A stretch of 64,000 nt of DNA. Origin: Brevibacillus sp. Lineage in GTDB: Bacteria; Bacillota; Bacilli; Brevibacillales; Brevibacillaceae. Of the stretch, positions 26,441 through 34,835 are shown in pieces. Under the pieces are notes generated by a model, which did not search any database, had not been told where the DNA came from, and saw only the letters and a list, made by a program, of their open reading frames with translations. The stretch lies in NCBI GenBank assembly GCA_017656235.1, contig JACDOF010000001.1, positions 558,001 through 622,000 of the forward strand. Reading direction: 5' to 3'. Each line of letters starts with the position of its first letter. Positions within the stretch are counted from its first letter, which is position 1. The position numbers and the translations under genes are program-made.

Positions 26441-26653
26441 GGTCATCACTCCTGCTTCACGTTTGGAAAGGAATGGCGAAATTTTACCCAATCTAACAAC
26501 GAATCAAGGCGAATGTCAAGGGGAAATGTTGCTGTTTCGTGAACAAGCGATTTCCCGGCAGGAAAAGCGAGAGCGGATTGCGAAAAGGTAGGCAAGAGGA
26601 ATTGCGTCTCAAGCATGACAAAATCCGCATGCCATCTTGGGAGGAAAAGGGAA

Positions 26654-27031
26654 ATGGCTCAATTGACGACTGTCATCCTTGGCGATTTCATCGCCTTTTT
26701 GCTGTTTGCTTACATCGGAAAAACGGCCCACGCACAAACGGTCACGCTGTTGGGAGTGTTGGAGACGGCGGCCCCGTTTTTCCTTTCCTGGCTGTTCGTC
26801 GGGTGGTTGTTTGGCGTGTTTCAGCCGGAGGCGTACCGTACGGCAGCGGCAGCAGCCAAAAAAACGCTGTTTGTCTGGATCATTGCTGGTTTGGCGGGAC
26901 TGGCGCTCCGTTCCATCCTGCTCCTGCGAATCCCGGACTGGCCGTTCATGGTGATCACGCTGGTGACGATTGGTGTCCTGCTGCTGCTGTGGCGGACGGC
27001 GTACGCCTGGTTGGCCCGTCGGACGAATTGA
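26654..27031 (+). CDS. DUF3054 family membrane protein, 125 aa
   Basis: Small integral membrane protein with four hydrophobic segments (about residues 5-24, 32-55, 72-92, 98-116). The opening VILGDFIAFLLFAYIG and the middle AAPFFLSWLFVGWLFG are typical of DUF3054. ATG 26654 follows GGGAGG; an upstream in-frame ATG lacks a ribosome site. Function of the family is unknown. It lies 67 bases before the thiamin operon promoter and is not part of that operon. Confidence 0.78.
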   Translation: MAQLTTVILGDFIAFLLFAYIGKTAHAQTVTLLGVLETAAPFFLSWLFVGWLFGVFQPEAYRTAAAAAKKTLFVWIIAGLAGLALRSILLLRIPDWPFMVITLVTIGVLLLLWRTAYAWLARRTN

Positions 27032-27097
27032 CGGACACGGGAAGCGGTGTGAATCCGGGAATCTGACAGAACCGATCTTGTTTTTTCTCGAACACGG

Positions 27098-27125
27098 TTG
27101 CTTTTTGGGAAAATTGCGCTATGAT
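27098..27125 (+). promoter_or_regulatory. sigma-A promoter of the thiamin operon
   Basis: TTGCTT (27098-27103), 16-base spacer, TATGAT (27120-27125). It lies about 110 bases upstream of the TPP riboswitch, with a small ACGATG/CATCGT hairpin in between. Confidence 0.55.
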
Positions 27126-27237
27126 AACTAATAGAGGTTAGCTGCGGCTTGACGATGATTGCGGTCATCGTTGTGACAGCCGTTCAAGCGATTCATTCAC
27201 AAGCGTATTTTGCAGCCGTACACAACTTCATAACATC

Positions 27238-27333
27238 TACCAAACGGGAGCCGAGCATGGTCGGCTGAGAGTGTAACACCTGCGTTACTAACCGTAGAAC
27301 CTGACCTGGGTCATGCCAGCGGAGGAAGAGGTA
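27238..27333 (+). ncRNA. TPP riboswitch (THI element)
   Basis: The aptamer is recognised by its conserved segments in order: ACGGGAGC, GGCTGAGAG, ACCGTAGAACCTGACCTGGG and TCATGCCAGCGGAGGAAG. TACC and GGTA close the outer helix. It binds thiamin pyrophosphate and lowers expression of the downstream thi genes. Two T-rich terminators lie between it and tenI. Confidence 0.95.
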
Positions 27334-27416
27334 CGAATGAAGACTGGAAAGCGGCCAGTCGCGGCACGTCGGCGAAGTCTCGCCAGATGGTGTCGCGCTG
27401 CTTGCTGTCGGCGTAT

Positions 27417-27444
27417 AACCATCCGTATGGCGGATGGTTTTTTT
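27417..27444 (+). terminator. first leader terminator of the thi operon
   Basis: AACCATCCG and CGGATGGTT pair perfectly around TATGG, then TTTTT. Likely the expression platform of the TPP riboswitch. Confidence 0.8.
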
Positions 27445-27508
27445 GCTGTTTAGATGCCATTCGCCAAACCGGAGGAAACAGTCGACCGGCTGCTGTTGTT
27501 CCGGCGTG

Positions 27509-27559
27509 AAGCCTCTTTTGTCAACCGGTGTGTACCGGGCTGGCAAAGGAGGCTTTTTT
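27509..27559 (+). terminator. second leader terminator of the thi operon
   Basis: AAGCCTCTTTTGTCA pairs with TGGCAAAGGAGGCTT (12 of 14 core positions, the rest G-U) with ACCGG/CCGGG inside, then TTTTTT. It ends three bases before the ribosome site of tenI. Confidence 0.65.
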
Positions 27560-27576
27560 GCAAGGAGGGGGGATGG

Positions 27577-28191
27577 ATGAAGCGATCATTACACTTGATT
27601 ACCAGCGGAGAGCAGTCGCTTCCCGAAATACTGCGGGTAGTGGAAGCAGCCGTGCGCGGCGGAGTGGACTACGTGCACATCAGAGAAAAAACGCGCACAG
27701 CTCGTGAACTGCTGGAGTGGATCGAAGAGATCAGCCAGGTCATGCCCGCGGACAGACTGATCGTCAACGATCGTCTTGATGTGGCGGCATGTGTACCTTG
27801 CGGCGGCGCTCATCTGGCCTGGCACAGTCTGCCGCCACAGATGGCAAGGCAGCTGCTTCCGGCGAATCGTCTGCTAGGTCAATCGGTTCACTCGCTGAAA
27901 GAAGCGCTTAAAGCGGAGCAGCACGGAGTTTCCTACGTATTGTACGGTCATATTTATGCCACCAGGTCCAAGCCGGGGCTTGCCCCGCGAGGGACTGGCG
28001 AACTTCAGACGATTGCGGCCAGACTTACGATACCGCTCATCGGGATCGGCGGGATCAAGCCAGAACACGTACCTGACGTGATGGCTGCAGGCTGTGCGGG
28101 GGTTGCCGTCATGTCGGGCATTACTGCATCGGATGACCCGGAAACGGCGGCGCGTGCCTATCGCGAAGCGCTTGACCGCTTCTCTCATTAG
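27577..28191 (+). CDS. tenI: thiazole tautomerase TenI, 204 aa
   Basis: TIM-barrel ThiE homologue that aromatises the thiazole product of ThiG. It follows Bacillus subtilis TenI closely: DYVHIREKTRTARELL, RLIVNDRLDVA, GQSVHSLKEALKAEQ, and YVLYGHIYATRSKPGLAPRG carrying the His used for tautomerisation; it ends IPLIGIGGI and VAVMSGI. The ThiE-type GPxxxTxTK motif is absent, consistent with TenI rather than thiamin phosphate synthase. ATG 27577 is eight bases after AGGAGG, just past the second leader terminator. First gene of the thi operon. Confidence 0.9.
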   Translation: MKRSLHLITSGEQSLPEILRVVEAAVRGGVDYVHIREKTRTARELLEWIEEISQVMPADRLIVNDRLDVAACVPCGGAHLAWHSLPPQMARQLLPANRLLGQSVHSLKEALKAEQHGVSYVLYGHIYATRSKPGLAPRGTGELQTIAARLTIPLIGIGGIKPEHVPDVMAAGCAGVAVMSGITASDDPETAARAYREALDRFSH

Positions 28192-28309
28192 CGTCGGGTA
28201 ATCCCTGAACGGGGTATCAGGCCGGGGCGAAGTGAGGTGTCGTACAAACCAGAACATCGGAAGATAAATTGGTCGTGCAATACCGCGTTAGAGGAGGGGG
28301 GAGATAATC

Positions 28310-28510
28310 GTGACGATTCGGCTCAATGGAAAACCCGTCGAGCTGGAAGGGATCGCAACGGTAAGTGCGCTGCTTGCCCATTACAACCTGCAGCAAAAGA
28401 TCCTTGTCGTGGAGCGAAACGGGGAAATCGTTGATCGCTCCGCTTATGAACGGACGCCCATTATGGATGGAGACAAAATCGAAATCGTACACTTCGTCGG
28501 AGGGGGATGA
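28310..28510 (+). CDS. thiS: sulfur carrier protein ThiS, 66 aa
   Basis: Ubiquitin-like sulfur carrier that delivers sulfur as a C-terminal thiocarboxylate for thiazole formation. [14 protein letters not shown] at the start and the required C-terminal Gly-Gly (HFVGGG) are present. GTG 28310 follows GGAGGGGGGAGA. Its adenylating enzyme ThiF is not in the window. The 118-base gap from tenI holds no other gene. Confidence 0.93.
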   Translation: MTIRLNGKPVELEGIATVSALLAHYNLQQKILVVERNGEIVDRSAYERTPIMDGDKIEIVHFVGGG

Positions 28511-28514
28511 CAAC

Positions 28515-29279
28515 ATGTTGCAGATTGGCCCTTACAAATTTCGTTCCCGCCTGTTGTTAGGCACGGGGAAGTTTCCTGATCTGGAGACGCAAAGCAGGGC
28601 AGTGGAGGCTTCGGAAGCGGAAATTCTCACCTTTGCGATTCGCCGCCTCAATATTGACAATCCTGATGCGCCCAATTTTTTGGAACAGCTGGACTTGAAG
28701 AAATATACGCTCCTGCCGAACACCGCGGGAGCCTACACCGTAGACGAGGCAGTCCGTATTGCCCGATTGGCAAAAGCGTCAGGACTTTGCGACATGATCA
28801 AGGTGGAAGTTATCGGTGATCAGCGCACACTGCTGCCGGACCCGTTTGGAACCTTGGAAGCATCCCGGATTCTTGTGGAAGAAGGGTTTATCGTGCTCGC
28901 CTACACCAACGACGATCCCATTTTGGCCAAGCGCCTGCAAGAAGTGGGGGTACACGCGGTTATGCCCGGCGCTTCTCCCATCGGTTCGGGGCAAGGAATC
29001 CTCAACGAAAACAACCTGCGCTTCATCATTGAGGAAGCAACCGTTCCCGTGATCGTCGACGCAGGTATCGGCTCACCAGCTGATGCGGCCAAAGCGATGG
29101 AGTTGGGCGCCGACGGAGTCCTGCTCAATACGGCGGTGGCCCTGGCGGACGATCCGGTGCTGATGGCCGAAGCGATGAAACTGGCAGTGGAAGCGGGGCG
29201 CAAGGGATACCTGGCCGGACGAATCCCCAAGAAGCGTTATGCCTCGGCGTCTAGTCCGGCTGAAGGGATGATCGAGTAA
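28515..29279 (+). CDS. thiG: thiazole synthase ThiG, 254 aa
   Basis: Builds the thiazole phosphate carboxylate from DXP, dehydroglycine and ThiS thiocarboxylate. Clear ThiG sequence: [22 protein letters not shown], the Schiff-base lysine in [10 protein letters not shown], and the phosphate-binding [27 protein letters not shown] 28515 lies four bases after the thiS stop, with GGAGGGGG upstream inside thiS. Full length for the family. Confidence 0.96.
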   Translation: MLQIGPYKFRSRLLLGTGKFPDLETQSRAVEASEAEILTFAIRRLNIDNPDAPNFLEQLDLKKYTLLPNTAGAYTVDEAVRIARLAKASGLCDMIKVEVIGDQRTLLPDPFGTLEASRILVEEGFIVLAYTNDDPILAKRLQEVGVHAVMPGASPIGSGQGILNENNLRFIIEEATVPVIVDAGIGSPADAAKAMELGADGVLLNTAVALADDPVLMAEAMKLAVEAGRKGYLAGRIPKKRYASASSPAEGMIE

Positions 29280-29280
29280 G

Positions 29281-29961
29281 ATGGCAACCGCGCACCCGTC
29301 GGCACAGACACTGATCGAAAAATTGCGGGTCTATCTGGTGATTGGCAGCCAGGACTGCGGTTACTCAACCGACCGGACCATTCAGATCGTCCGAGAGGCT
29401 TTGGCGGGGGGAGTGGGGGCGGTCCAGTTTCGTGACAAGGGAAGCCGTCTCCATCCTTCCGAGCAGATGGCATTGGCTGCCGGGATCCAGGAACTCTGTC
29501 AAAGACACCAAGCCCTGTTTGTCGTAAATGATGATGTCTCACTGGCAATACGGCTCAAGGCGGACGGTGTACATGTGGGGCAGGAGGATATGGACGTTGT
29601 TGAGGTACGCCGGCTGGTGCCGCCGGGGATGATCATCGGTGTCTCGGCCGGCAGCCCGGCGGAAGCACAGGCGGCCAAACGGGATGGTGCGGATTACATT
29701 GGCGTGGGGGCCATGTATCCCACTGCTTCCAAAGCAGATGCCGGTGCTCCGATTGGTCCGCAAGGATTGGCGGAGATTCGGGCCGCGGTAGGGGCAGGGT
29801 ATCCCATCGTGGGGATTGGGGGGATTCAGGAGGATAACGCCGCCGCTGTCATTGCGGCTGGTGCAAACGGCCTGGCTGTTATCTCTGCCATCACCAAAGC
29901 GAACGATCCCGGTGAAGCGGCGCGCCGGTTAAGGAGGTTGTACCGCCATGACCGGACCTGA
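29281..29961 (+). CDS. thiE: thiamin-phosphate synthase ThiE, 226 aa
   Basis: Couples HMP pyrophosphate and thiazole phosphate into thiamin phosphate. TIM barrel with VQFRDKGSRL, LFVVNDDVSLAIRLKADGVHVGQED, and the pyrophosphate-binding DYIGVGAMYPTASKADAGAP; phosphate site VGIGGI. ATG 29281 comes one base after the thiG stop. Together with tenI the operon therefore carries two ThiE-fold proteins with different jobs. The 3' end overlaps the next gene by 14 bases. Confidence 0.95.
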   Translation: MATAHPSAQTLIEKLRVYLVIGSQDCGYSTDRTIQIVREALAGGVGAVQFRDKGSRLHPSEQMALAAGIQELCQRHQALFVVNDDVSLAIRLKADGVHVGQEDMDVVEVRRLVPPGMIIGVSAGSPAEAQAAKRDGADYIGVGAMYPTASKADAGAPIGPQGLAEIRAAVGAGYPIVGIGGIQEDNAAAVIAAGANGLAVISAITKANDPGEAARRLRRLYRHDRT

Positions 29962-31240
29962 CAAGGTGGAACGTGTGGTTCAAGCCATCACCGAACGACA
30001 GGATCAATTGTTCGACCTCCTGGGAGAGGCGATTGCCTTTCCTACCGTAAGTCCCCCCGCCCGTAACACTGCCGCCGCCCAGAGCTGGCTGGCCGGGCAG
30101 CTGCGGGACTGCGGTTTTTCCATCGACCGCTGGGCCCTCTACCCTGGTGATGAAAACGTGGTCGGCCTTTTGCGCGGAACAGCTTCGGGCGAGTACCGCA
30201 GTCTGATCGTCAATGGCCATATGGATGTCGCTGAAGTAGGCGGCGATTCAGGGTGGCGCCATCCGCCGTTTTCCTTGACGCGCGGGACGGATGGCCGCTG
30301 GTACGGACGAGGTACCGCCGACATGAAAGGTGGTTTGGTGGCCAGCCTGTTCGCCATCCGCATGCTGCGTGAACATGACGTCGAATTGAAGGGGGATCTC
30401 ATCTTTCAATCCGTTATCGGGGAAGAGGCGGGAGAAGCCGGTACGCTCTCGGCACTGGAGCGGGGCTATACGGCTGATTTCGCCGTCGTCGCGGACACCA
30501 GTCATCTCCATCTGCAGGGGCAGGGTGGCGTAATTACCGGCTGGATTACGGTGAAGAGCCCAACCACCTATCACGACGGCATGCGCTCGCGGATGATCCA
30601 CGCCGGCGGCGGCGTGAAGGGGGCGAGCGCGATCGAAAAGATGATGAAGATCATTGCTTCTCTGCAGGAATTGGAGCGTCACTGGGCGGTCACGAAACAG
30701 TATCCCGGCTTTCCGCCCGGCACCAACACGATAAACCCGGCGGTGATCGAGGGAGGACGTCATGCCGCTTTCATTGCCGACACGTGTTCACTTTGGATTA
30801 CGGTCCATTTTTACCCCGACGAAACGTACGAGCAGGTAACACGGGAGATTGAACATCATGTTCTGGCAGCGGCAAAAGCGGATCCGTGGCTGAGAGAGCA
30901 TCCGCCGCTTTTCCGCTGGGGCGGACGCTCGATGATTGAGGAGCGTGGAGAGATTTTTCCCGCCCTTTCCCTCGATTTGACGCATCCGGCAATGCAGCAG
31001 TTGATGGGCGCTTACGAACAGCAGTGCGGCGAACGGCCGGTAGTGGAAATGTCCTCAACCGTCACCGACGCAGGCTGGTTCAGCCATATGGGCATCCCGG
31101 CCGTCATCTTTGGTCCGGGAGAGTTGTCGCATGCGCATGCCGTGGACGAGTCGATTGATCCGCAGGAGCTGATTCACTTTGCGCAAATCATGGCTCGCTT
31201 TATCGCGGAGTGGTGCAACACCCCAAAAAGGAGCGAATGA
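29948..31240 (+). CDS. ylmB: M20-family formylaminopyrimidine deformylase, YlmB-like, 430 aa
   Basis: Metal-dependent M20 amidohydrolase (ArgE/DapE fold). Zinc ligands visible in LIVNGHMDVAEV (His, Asp), GRGTADMKGG (Asp) and SVIGEEAGEAGT (catalytic Glu pair); the dimerisation domain lies in the middle. The general family would be read as acetylornithine deacetylase, but the length (430 aa), the position directly before tenA and the ThiXYZ-like transporter point to YlmB, which removes formyl from N-formyl-aminopyrimidine in thiamin salvage. ATG 29948 overlaps thiE. The specific role is inferred from context. Confidence 0.82.
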   Translation: MTGPDKVERVVQAITERQDQLFDLLGEAIAFPTVSPPARNTAAAQSWLAGQLRDCGFSIDRWALYPGDENVVGLLRGTASGEYRSLIVNGHMDVAEVGGDSGWRHPPFSLTRGTDGRWYGRGTADMKGGLVASLFAIRMLREHDVELKGDLIFQSVIGEEAGEAGTLSALERGYTADFAVVADTSHLHLQGQGGVITGWITVKSPTTYHDGMRSRMIHAGGGVKGASAIEKMMKIIASLQELERHWAVTKQYPGFPPGTNTINPAVIEGGRHAAFIADTCSLWITVHFYPDETYEQVTREIEHHVLAAAKADPWLREHPPLFRWGGRSMIEERGEIFPALSLDLTHPAMQQLMGAYEQQCGERPVVEMSSTVTDAGWFSHMGIPAVIFGPGELSHAHAVDESIDPQELIHFAQIMARFIAEWCNTPKRSE

Positions 31241-31244
31241 GACG

Positions 31245-31925
31245 ATGAGCAAATTTTCCGAGCGTTTGTACCAACGTGTTCAGCCGATCTGGGAGCAGAC
31301 CCATCAACACCCGTTTGTCACCGGTCTTGGTGACGGCTCGCTGCCGAAAGATTCGTTCGTCTTTTACATGAAACAGGACTACTTGTTTTTGATCGACTAT
31401 GCCAAGCTGTTTGGAATCGCCAGCGCCAAGGCACATGATTTGGCAACCAGCGCTCGCTTTGCAGCCCTCCAGGAAGCGACGCTCAATCAGGAAATGGCCC
31501 TGCACCGGGGCTATGCCGATCGCCTTGGTATCAGCCAGGATGAGTTGGAGAGCACGGAGCCCTCTTTCGTTTTGCTGGCATACACCAGCTATATGTTGAA
31601 AGTGGCATGGCAGGGTTCACTTCCCGAATTGATCAGTGCGCTCCTGCCGTGCATGTGGAGTTACGCCGAGATCGGAAAAAGGCTGGCGACCAAGCCCGGC
31701 GCCTTGGAACACCCGCTGTACGGCGAGTGGGTCAGCATGTACAGTTCTGCCGAATTTGGAGAGTTGGCCGAGTGGCTGATCCAGCTCCTGGATCGGTTGA
31801 CGGAGGGGATGGACGAGCAGGAACTGGCTCGTTTGGAAGAGCATTTTTTGAATACATCCCGCATGGAGTACCAATTCTGGGACATGGCATATCGAAAGGA
31901 ACGATGGCCTTGCTTGACAAGTTGA
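31245..31925 (+). CDS. tenA: aminopyrimidine aminohydrolase TenA, 226 aa
   Basis: Hydrolyses 4-amino-5-aminomethyl-2-methylpyrimidine (and thiamin) to HMP. All-helical TenA fold; VTGLGDGSLPKDSFVFYMKQDYLFL holds active-site Asp/Tyr residues, and the catalytic Cys lies in LLPCMWSYAEIG (about residue 136), so it belongs to the Cys-type TenA class. ATG 31245 lies eleven bases after AGGAG. Its 3' end overlaps the transporter ATPase gene by 22 bases. It acts on the product of the preceding deformylase. Confidence 0.94.
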   Translation: MSKFSERLYQRVQPIWEQTHQHPFVTGLGDGSLPKDSFVFYMKQDYLFLIDYAKLFGIASAKAHDLATSARFAALQEATLNQEMALHRGYADRLGISQDELESTEPSFVLLAYTSYMLKVAWQGSLPELISALLPCMWSYAEIGKRLATKPGALEHPLYGEWVSMYSSAEFGELAEWLIQLLDRLTEGMDEQELARLEEHFLNTSRMEYQFWDMAYRKERWPCLTS

Positions 31926-32686
31926 CGTTCCGCGGGGTCAGCTTCGCATACGGCGATCAGCCAATCGTGGCGCAGCTTAGCTTCCACGTGGCACGCGGTC
32001 AGTTTATCAGTCTGATCGGCCCGAGCGGAGTGGGTAAAAGCACCTTGTTTCGGTTGGCCAGCGGGCTGGCGGAGCCCGATGCCGGTCAGATTTTACTCGA
32101 TGGCAAGGAACAGCAGAAAAGACTTGGTCGGGTCGGGTACATGCCGCAAAAGGACTTGCTGTTGCCGTGGCGAACGATCACCGAAAATGCGATGCTGCCG
32201 CTGGAACTGAAGTCAGTCCCACGGGCACTGGCCAGGGCCAAAGTGGCAGAACAACTGCCGCTGTTCGGTCTTGGCGGCTGTTCTGATGCCTATCCGGACC
32301 AGCTGTCCGGCGGAATGCGGCAGAGGGTTTCCTTGCTGCGTGCCACCCTGACCGGCTCAGACCTGCTGTTGCTTGATGAGCCATTCAGTGCATTGGATGG
32401 CATAACACGGATGGAGATGCAGGATTGGCTGCTGGAAATGTGGCAGCGGTTGAAGATTACCATTTTGATGATTACCCATGACATTGAGGAAGCGCTGGTG
32501 ATGTCCGACAAGGTATTCTTGCTCACTGAAAAGCCGATCCAAAAAATCGTTGAAATCACACCGCCACCGGTTTCCGATCGGCGCGAGAGGCGGCATGATC
32601 CCAGGCTTGGCCCGCTGCGCCGCGAGATCTGGCGTCTGCTCATCCGACGTGCGCAGCCTCAGCCATTGCCAGGGAGGGAAGCGTGA
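31904..32686 (+). CDS. thiZ: pyrimidine ABC transporter ATP-binding protein, ThiZ-like, 260 aa
   Basis: ATPase of a nitrate/sulfonate/taurine-type importer. Walker A GPSGVGKST, Q-loop GYMPQKDLLLPW, signature LSGGMRQRVSLLRA, Walker B LLLLDEPFSALD, switch His in LMITHDIEEAL. The MPQKDLLLPW motif is typical of the SsuB/TauB/ThiZ branch. ATG 31904 is used because it opens the conserved domain and has AAAGGA just upstream. Context (tenA, deformylase, NMT1-like binding protein) assigns it to formylaminopyrimidine uptake. Confidence 0.9.
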   Translation: MALLDKLTFRGVSFAYGDQPIVAQLSFHVARGQFISLIGPSGVGKSTLFRLASGLAEPDAGQILLDGKEQQKRLGRVGYMPQKDLLLPWRTITENAMLPLELKSVPRALARAKVAEQLPLFGLGGCSDAYPDQLSGGMRQRVSLLRATLTGSDLLLLDEPFSALDGITRMEMQDWLLEMWQRLKITILMITHDIEEALVMSDKVFLLTEKPIQKIVEITPPPVSDRRERRHDPRLGPLRREIWRLLIRRAQPQPLPGREA

Positions 32687-33465
32687 TGGGAGAGCGCGGC
32701 CAAACCCCAGTGATCTGGTTTTTTGCCTCCATGTCGATTTTTCTCATCGGCTGGGAACTGGCCTGCCGACTGCTGCAGATCCCGCCGTTTATCCTGCCGC
32801 CGCCCAGTGCCGTAATTTTGTCACTGTGGGAACTGCGCGGTCTTCTGTTCGGGCAGCACTTGTGGGCGACGCTTAGGGAAGTGGCACTCGGCCTTTGCGT
32901 CTCCATTCTGTTCGGGGTCGGCCTTGCCTTGGCGATGAATTTTTCGCGCCCGGTGCAGCGGATCGTTTACCCGTATATCGTCATTTCCCAGACCATCCCG
33001 ATCATCGCCCTCTCTCCCATCTTCATCTTGTGGTTCGGGTACAGCTTGTCGGGAAAAATCGCGATTACGATCCTGTTCACGTTTTTCCCGATCGTGGTCG
33101 GCACGTATGACGGTTTGCGTGCGGCCGACCGGGAAATGGTGGATCTGATGAAAACGATGGGGGCGACCCGCTGGCAAATTTTCTGCAAACTGCAAATTCC
33201 TTCTGCGCTGCCATCCTTTTTCAGCGGTTTGAAAGTGGCTGCCACCTACAGCGTAGCCGGGGCGACAATCGGTGAGTGGCTGGGAGCGAGTGAAGGGTTG
33301 GGCTATTTTGGCAGGCGTGCTTCCGGTAACTTCCAGGCCCCGGCTCTCTTTGCCTCCGTCCTGCTGCTTTCGGCCCTGGGTATGCTTTTGTTTGGCTTGG
33401 CCCATCGCGCCGAACAGCGATTTATGCAGAAAAGCAGACGTTATCAACAATCATTACGAGAATAG
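32686..33465 (+). CDS. thiX: pyrimidine ABC transporter permease, ThiX-like, 259 aa
   Basis: BPD-type permease with six membrane segments. The EAA loop, EMVDLMKTMGATRWQIFCKLQIPSALP split over the usual Gly, contacts the ATPase. IPPFILPPPSAV near the start is the hallmark of the SsuC/TauC/ThiX family. ATG 32686 overlaps the thiZ stop by one base and lies eight bases after GGGAGG; a GTG three bases earlier is less well spaced. Confidence 0.92.
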   Translation: MGERGQTPVIWFFASMSIFLIGWELACRLLQIPPFILPPPSAVILSLWELRGLLFGQHLWATLREVALGLCVSILFGVGLALAMNFSRPVQRIVYPYIVISQTIPIIALSPIFILWFGYSLSGKIAITILFTFFPIVVGTYDGLRAADREMVDLMKTMGATRWQIFCKLQIPSALPSFFSGLKVAATYSVAGATIGEWLGASEGLGYFGRRASGNFQAPALFASVLLLSALGMLLFGLAHRAEQRFMQKSRRYQQSLRE

Positions 33466-33477
33466 GAGATAGCAGAA

Positions 33478-34554
33478 ATGAAGCTGAATACACATTGGTC
33501 AAAACGACTTCGTGTCATGAGCGTCACCTGGCTGTCGCTGATGGGTCTCGTCGGCTGCGCAAGCCAACCGGAAGCAGTCGACGGCTCGCACGCGCAGGCA
33601 GGCGATGCGGCAAATACGGCCCAATCACATGCGGCCACCACCGCTGAACATCCAGCTGAATTGACGATCGTACTGGACTGGTATCCCAATGCGGTGCACA
33701 GTTTCCTTTACGCCGCAGAGGAACAAGGTTACTTCCGGGAAGAAAACCTGCGGATCAACCTGCAAATGCCTTCTGATGCCAACGATCCGCTGAAACTGGT
33801 TGCCGCCGGCCAGGTGGATGCGGCGATCAGCTATCAACCGCAGATTGTCCAGGCTCGTTCGGAAGAAATACCGGTAGTCTCCGTTGCTGCACTGGTCCGT
33901 CATCCGCTCAACGTGATCATGGTCAGAGAGGACAGCGGCATCACCAGACCGCGAGAGTTGGCTGGGAAAAACATCGGTTATCCTTCCATACCACTGGATG
34001 AATCGATTGTGCGTACCGTGGTGAAAGCGGACGGAGGTGACGACAGCGGCCTTTCCTTCACCGACATCGGGTTTGACATTGTTCCGGCTCTTACCGGAAA
34101 GAAAGTGGATGCGGTCGTCGGGGGATACATCAATCACGAAAAGCTGATCCTGGAGAAAAACGGCATCCCGGTACGTACGTTTGTCACCAGCGAATACGGC
34201 GTACCTGACTACTACGAACTGGTACTGGCAACCAGTGACGAAACCCTGTCCAGGAAAAAGGAGGTCCTGGCCGCCTTCCTGCGGGCTGCTGCCAAGGGAC
34301 AGGATTATGTTCGCCGACACAAGGAGGAGGCGCTAAAGCTGCTGCTGGCTAAACAGGCGAGCGAGTTCCCGCTGGAAGAGGACATCGAGACGAAAAGCCT
34401 CGACATTTTGCTTCCGCTCATGGATGCGGGCGGTGAACCATTCGGAAGCCAGAGTGAGGAGCGTTGGCAGCAGTTGATTGACTGGATGAAGGAGCAAGGA
34501 TTGATCCAAAAGGAGGTTGCGGTCGACAACGTGATGGTAAATCTGGCTGAGTGA
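33478..34554 (+). CDS. thiY: pyrimidine ABC transporter substrate-binding lipoprotein, ThiY-like, 358 aa
   Basis: Extracytoplasmic binding protein of the NMT1/THI5-like type. Lipoprotein signal ends GLVGC (Cys at about residue 23), then a His/Ala-rich linker. The mature domain opens LTIVLDWYPNAVHSFLYAAEEQGYF, the conserved NMT1/ThiY opening, followed by GQVDAAISYQPQIVQA. Binds N-formyl-aminopyrimidine in known ThiY proteins; substrate here is by analogy. ATG 33478 follows AGGAGATAGCAGAA. Last gene of the thi operon. Confidence 0.93.
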   Translation: MKLNTHWSKRLRVMSVTWLSLMGLVGCASQPEAVDGSHAQAGDAANTAQSHAATTAEHPAELTIVLDWYPNAVHSFLYAAEEQGYFREENLRINLQMPSDANDPLKLVAAGQVDAAISYQPQIVQARSEEIPVVSVAALVRHPLNVIMVREDSGITRPRELAGKNIGYPSIPLDESIVRTVVKADGGDDSGLSFTDIGFDIVPALTGKKVDAVVGGYINHEKLILEKNGIPVRTFVTSEYGVPDYYELVLATSDETLSRKKEVLAAFLRAAAKGQDYVRRHKEEALKLLLAKQASEFPLEEDIETKSLDILLPLMDAGGEPFGSQSEERWQQLIDWMKEQGLIQKEVAVDNVMVNLAE

Positions 34555-34643
34555 GTGTCGGGAAGCCAGTGGTTCACCTCCAATCTCCCCGGTTATATCG
34601 AATAGTCACCCCCCTGCTGGAAAATAGTGACGCAGCCCTCCCG

Positions 34644-34672
34644 TTGCAATCCACTGCATTCTTTAGCATAAT
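34644..34672 (+). promoter_or_regulatory. sigma-A promoter upstream of the 303-aa gene
   Basis: TTGCAA (34644-34649), 17-base spacer, CATAAT (34667-34672). The transcript would begin just before the hairpin at 34693-34716. Confidence 0.4.
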
Positions 34673-34692
34673 CGAATAATAAAAAAAAAGAA

Positions 34693-34716
34693 GCGACGCC
34701 CAACCACGGGCGTCGT
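34693..34716. terminator. terminator-like hairpin in the thiY downstream region
   Basis: GACGCCC and GGGCGTC pair around AACCAC. The minus strand reads into CTTCTTTTTTTTT, so it is a good minus-strand terminator. On the plus strand only GTTTG follows. No minus-strand gene lies to its right, so its role may be a 5' hairpin of the downstream transcript. Confidence 0.45.
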
Positions 34717-34835
34717 TTGCGCACTTGCCGGACGATTGACAACAGGTCTGACCGAGTGCCTGGCTGATTGACGGAGGTCGTGCATGAAACGTGCAGTTAC
34801 CGCCGGGCTGCCCGGATCTACGAGGAGGGAGAGAA

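Noticed and set aside
27454-27576. In-frame extension of TenI by 41 residues
   Set aside because: It would run through the second leader terminator, and the TenI homology begins only at 27577.
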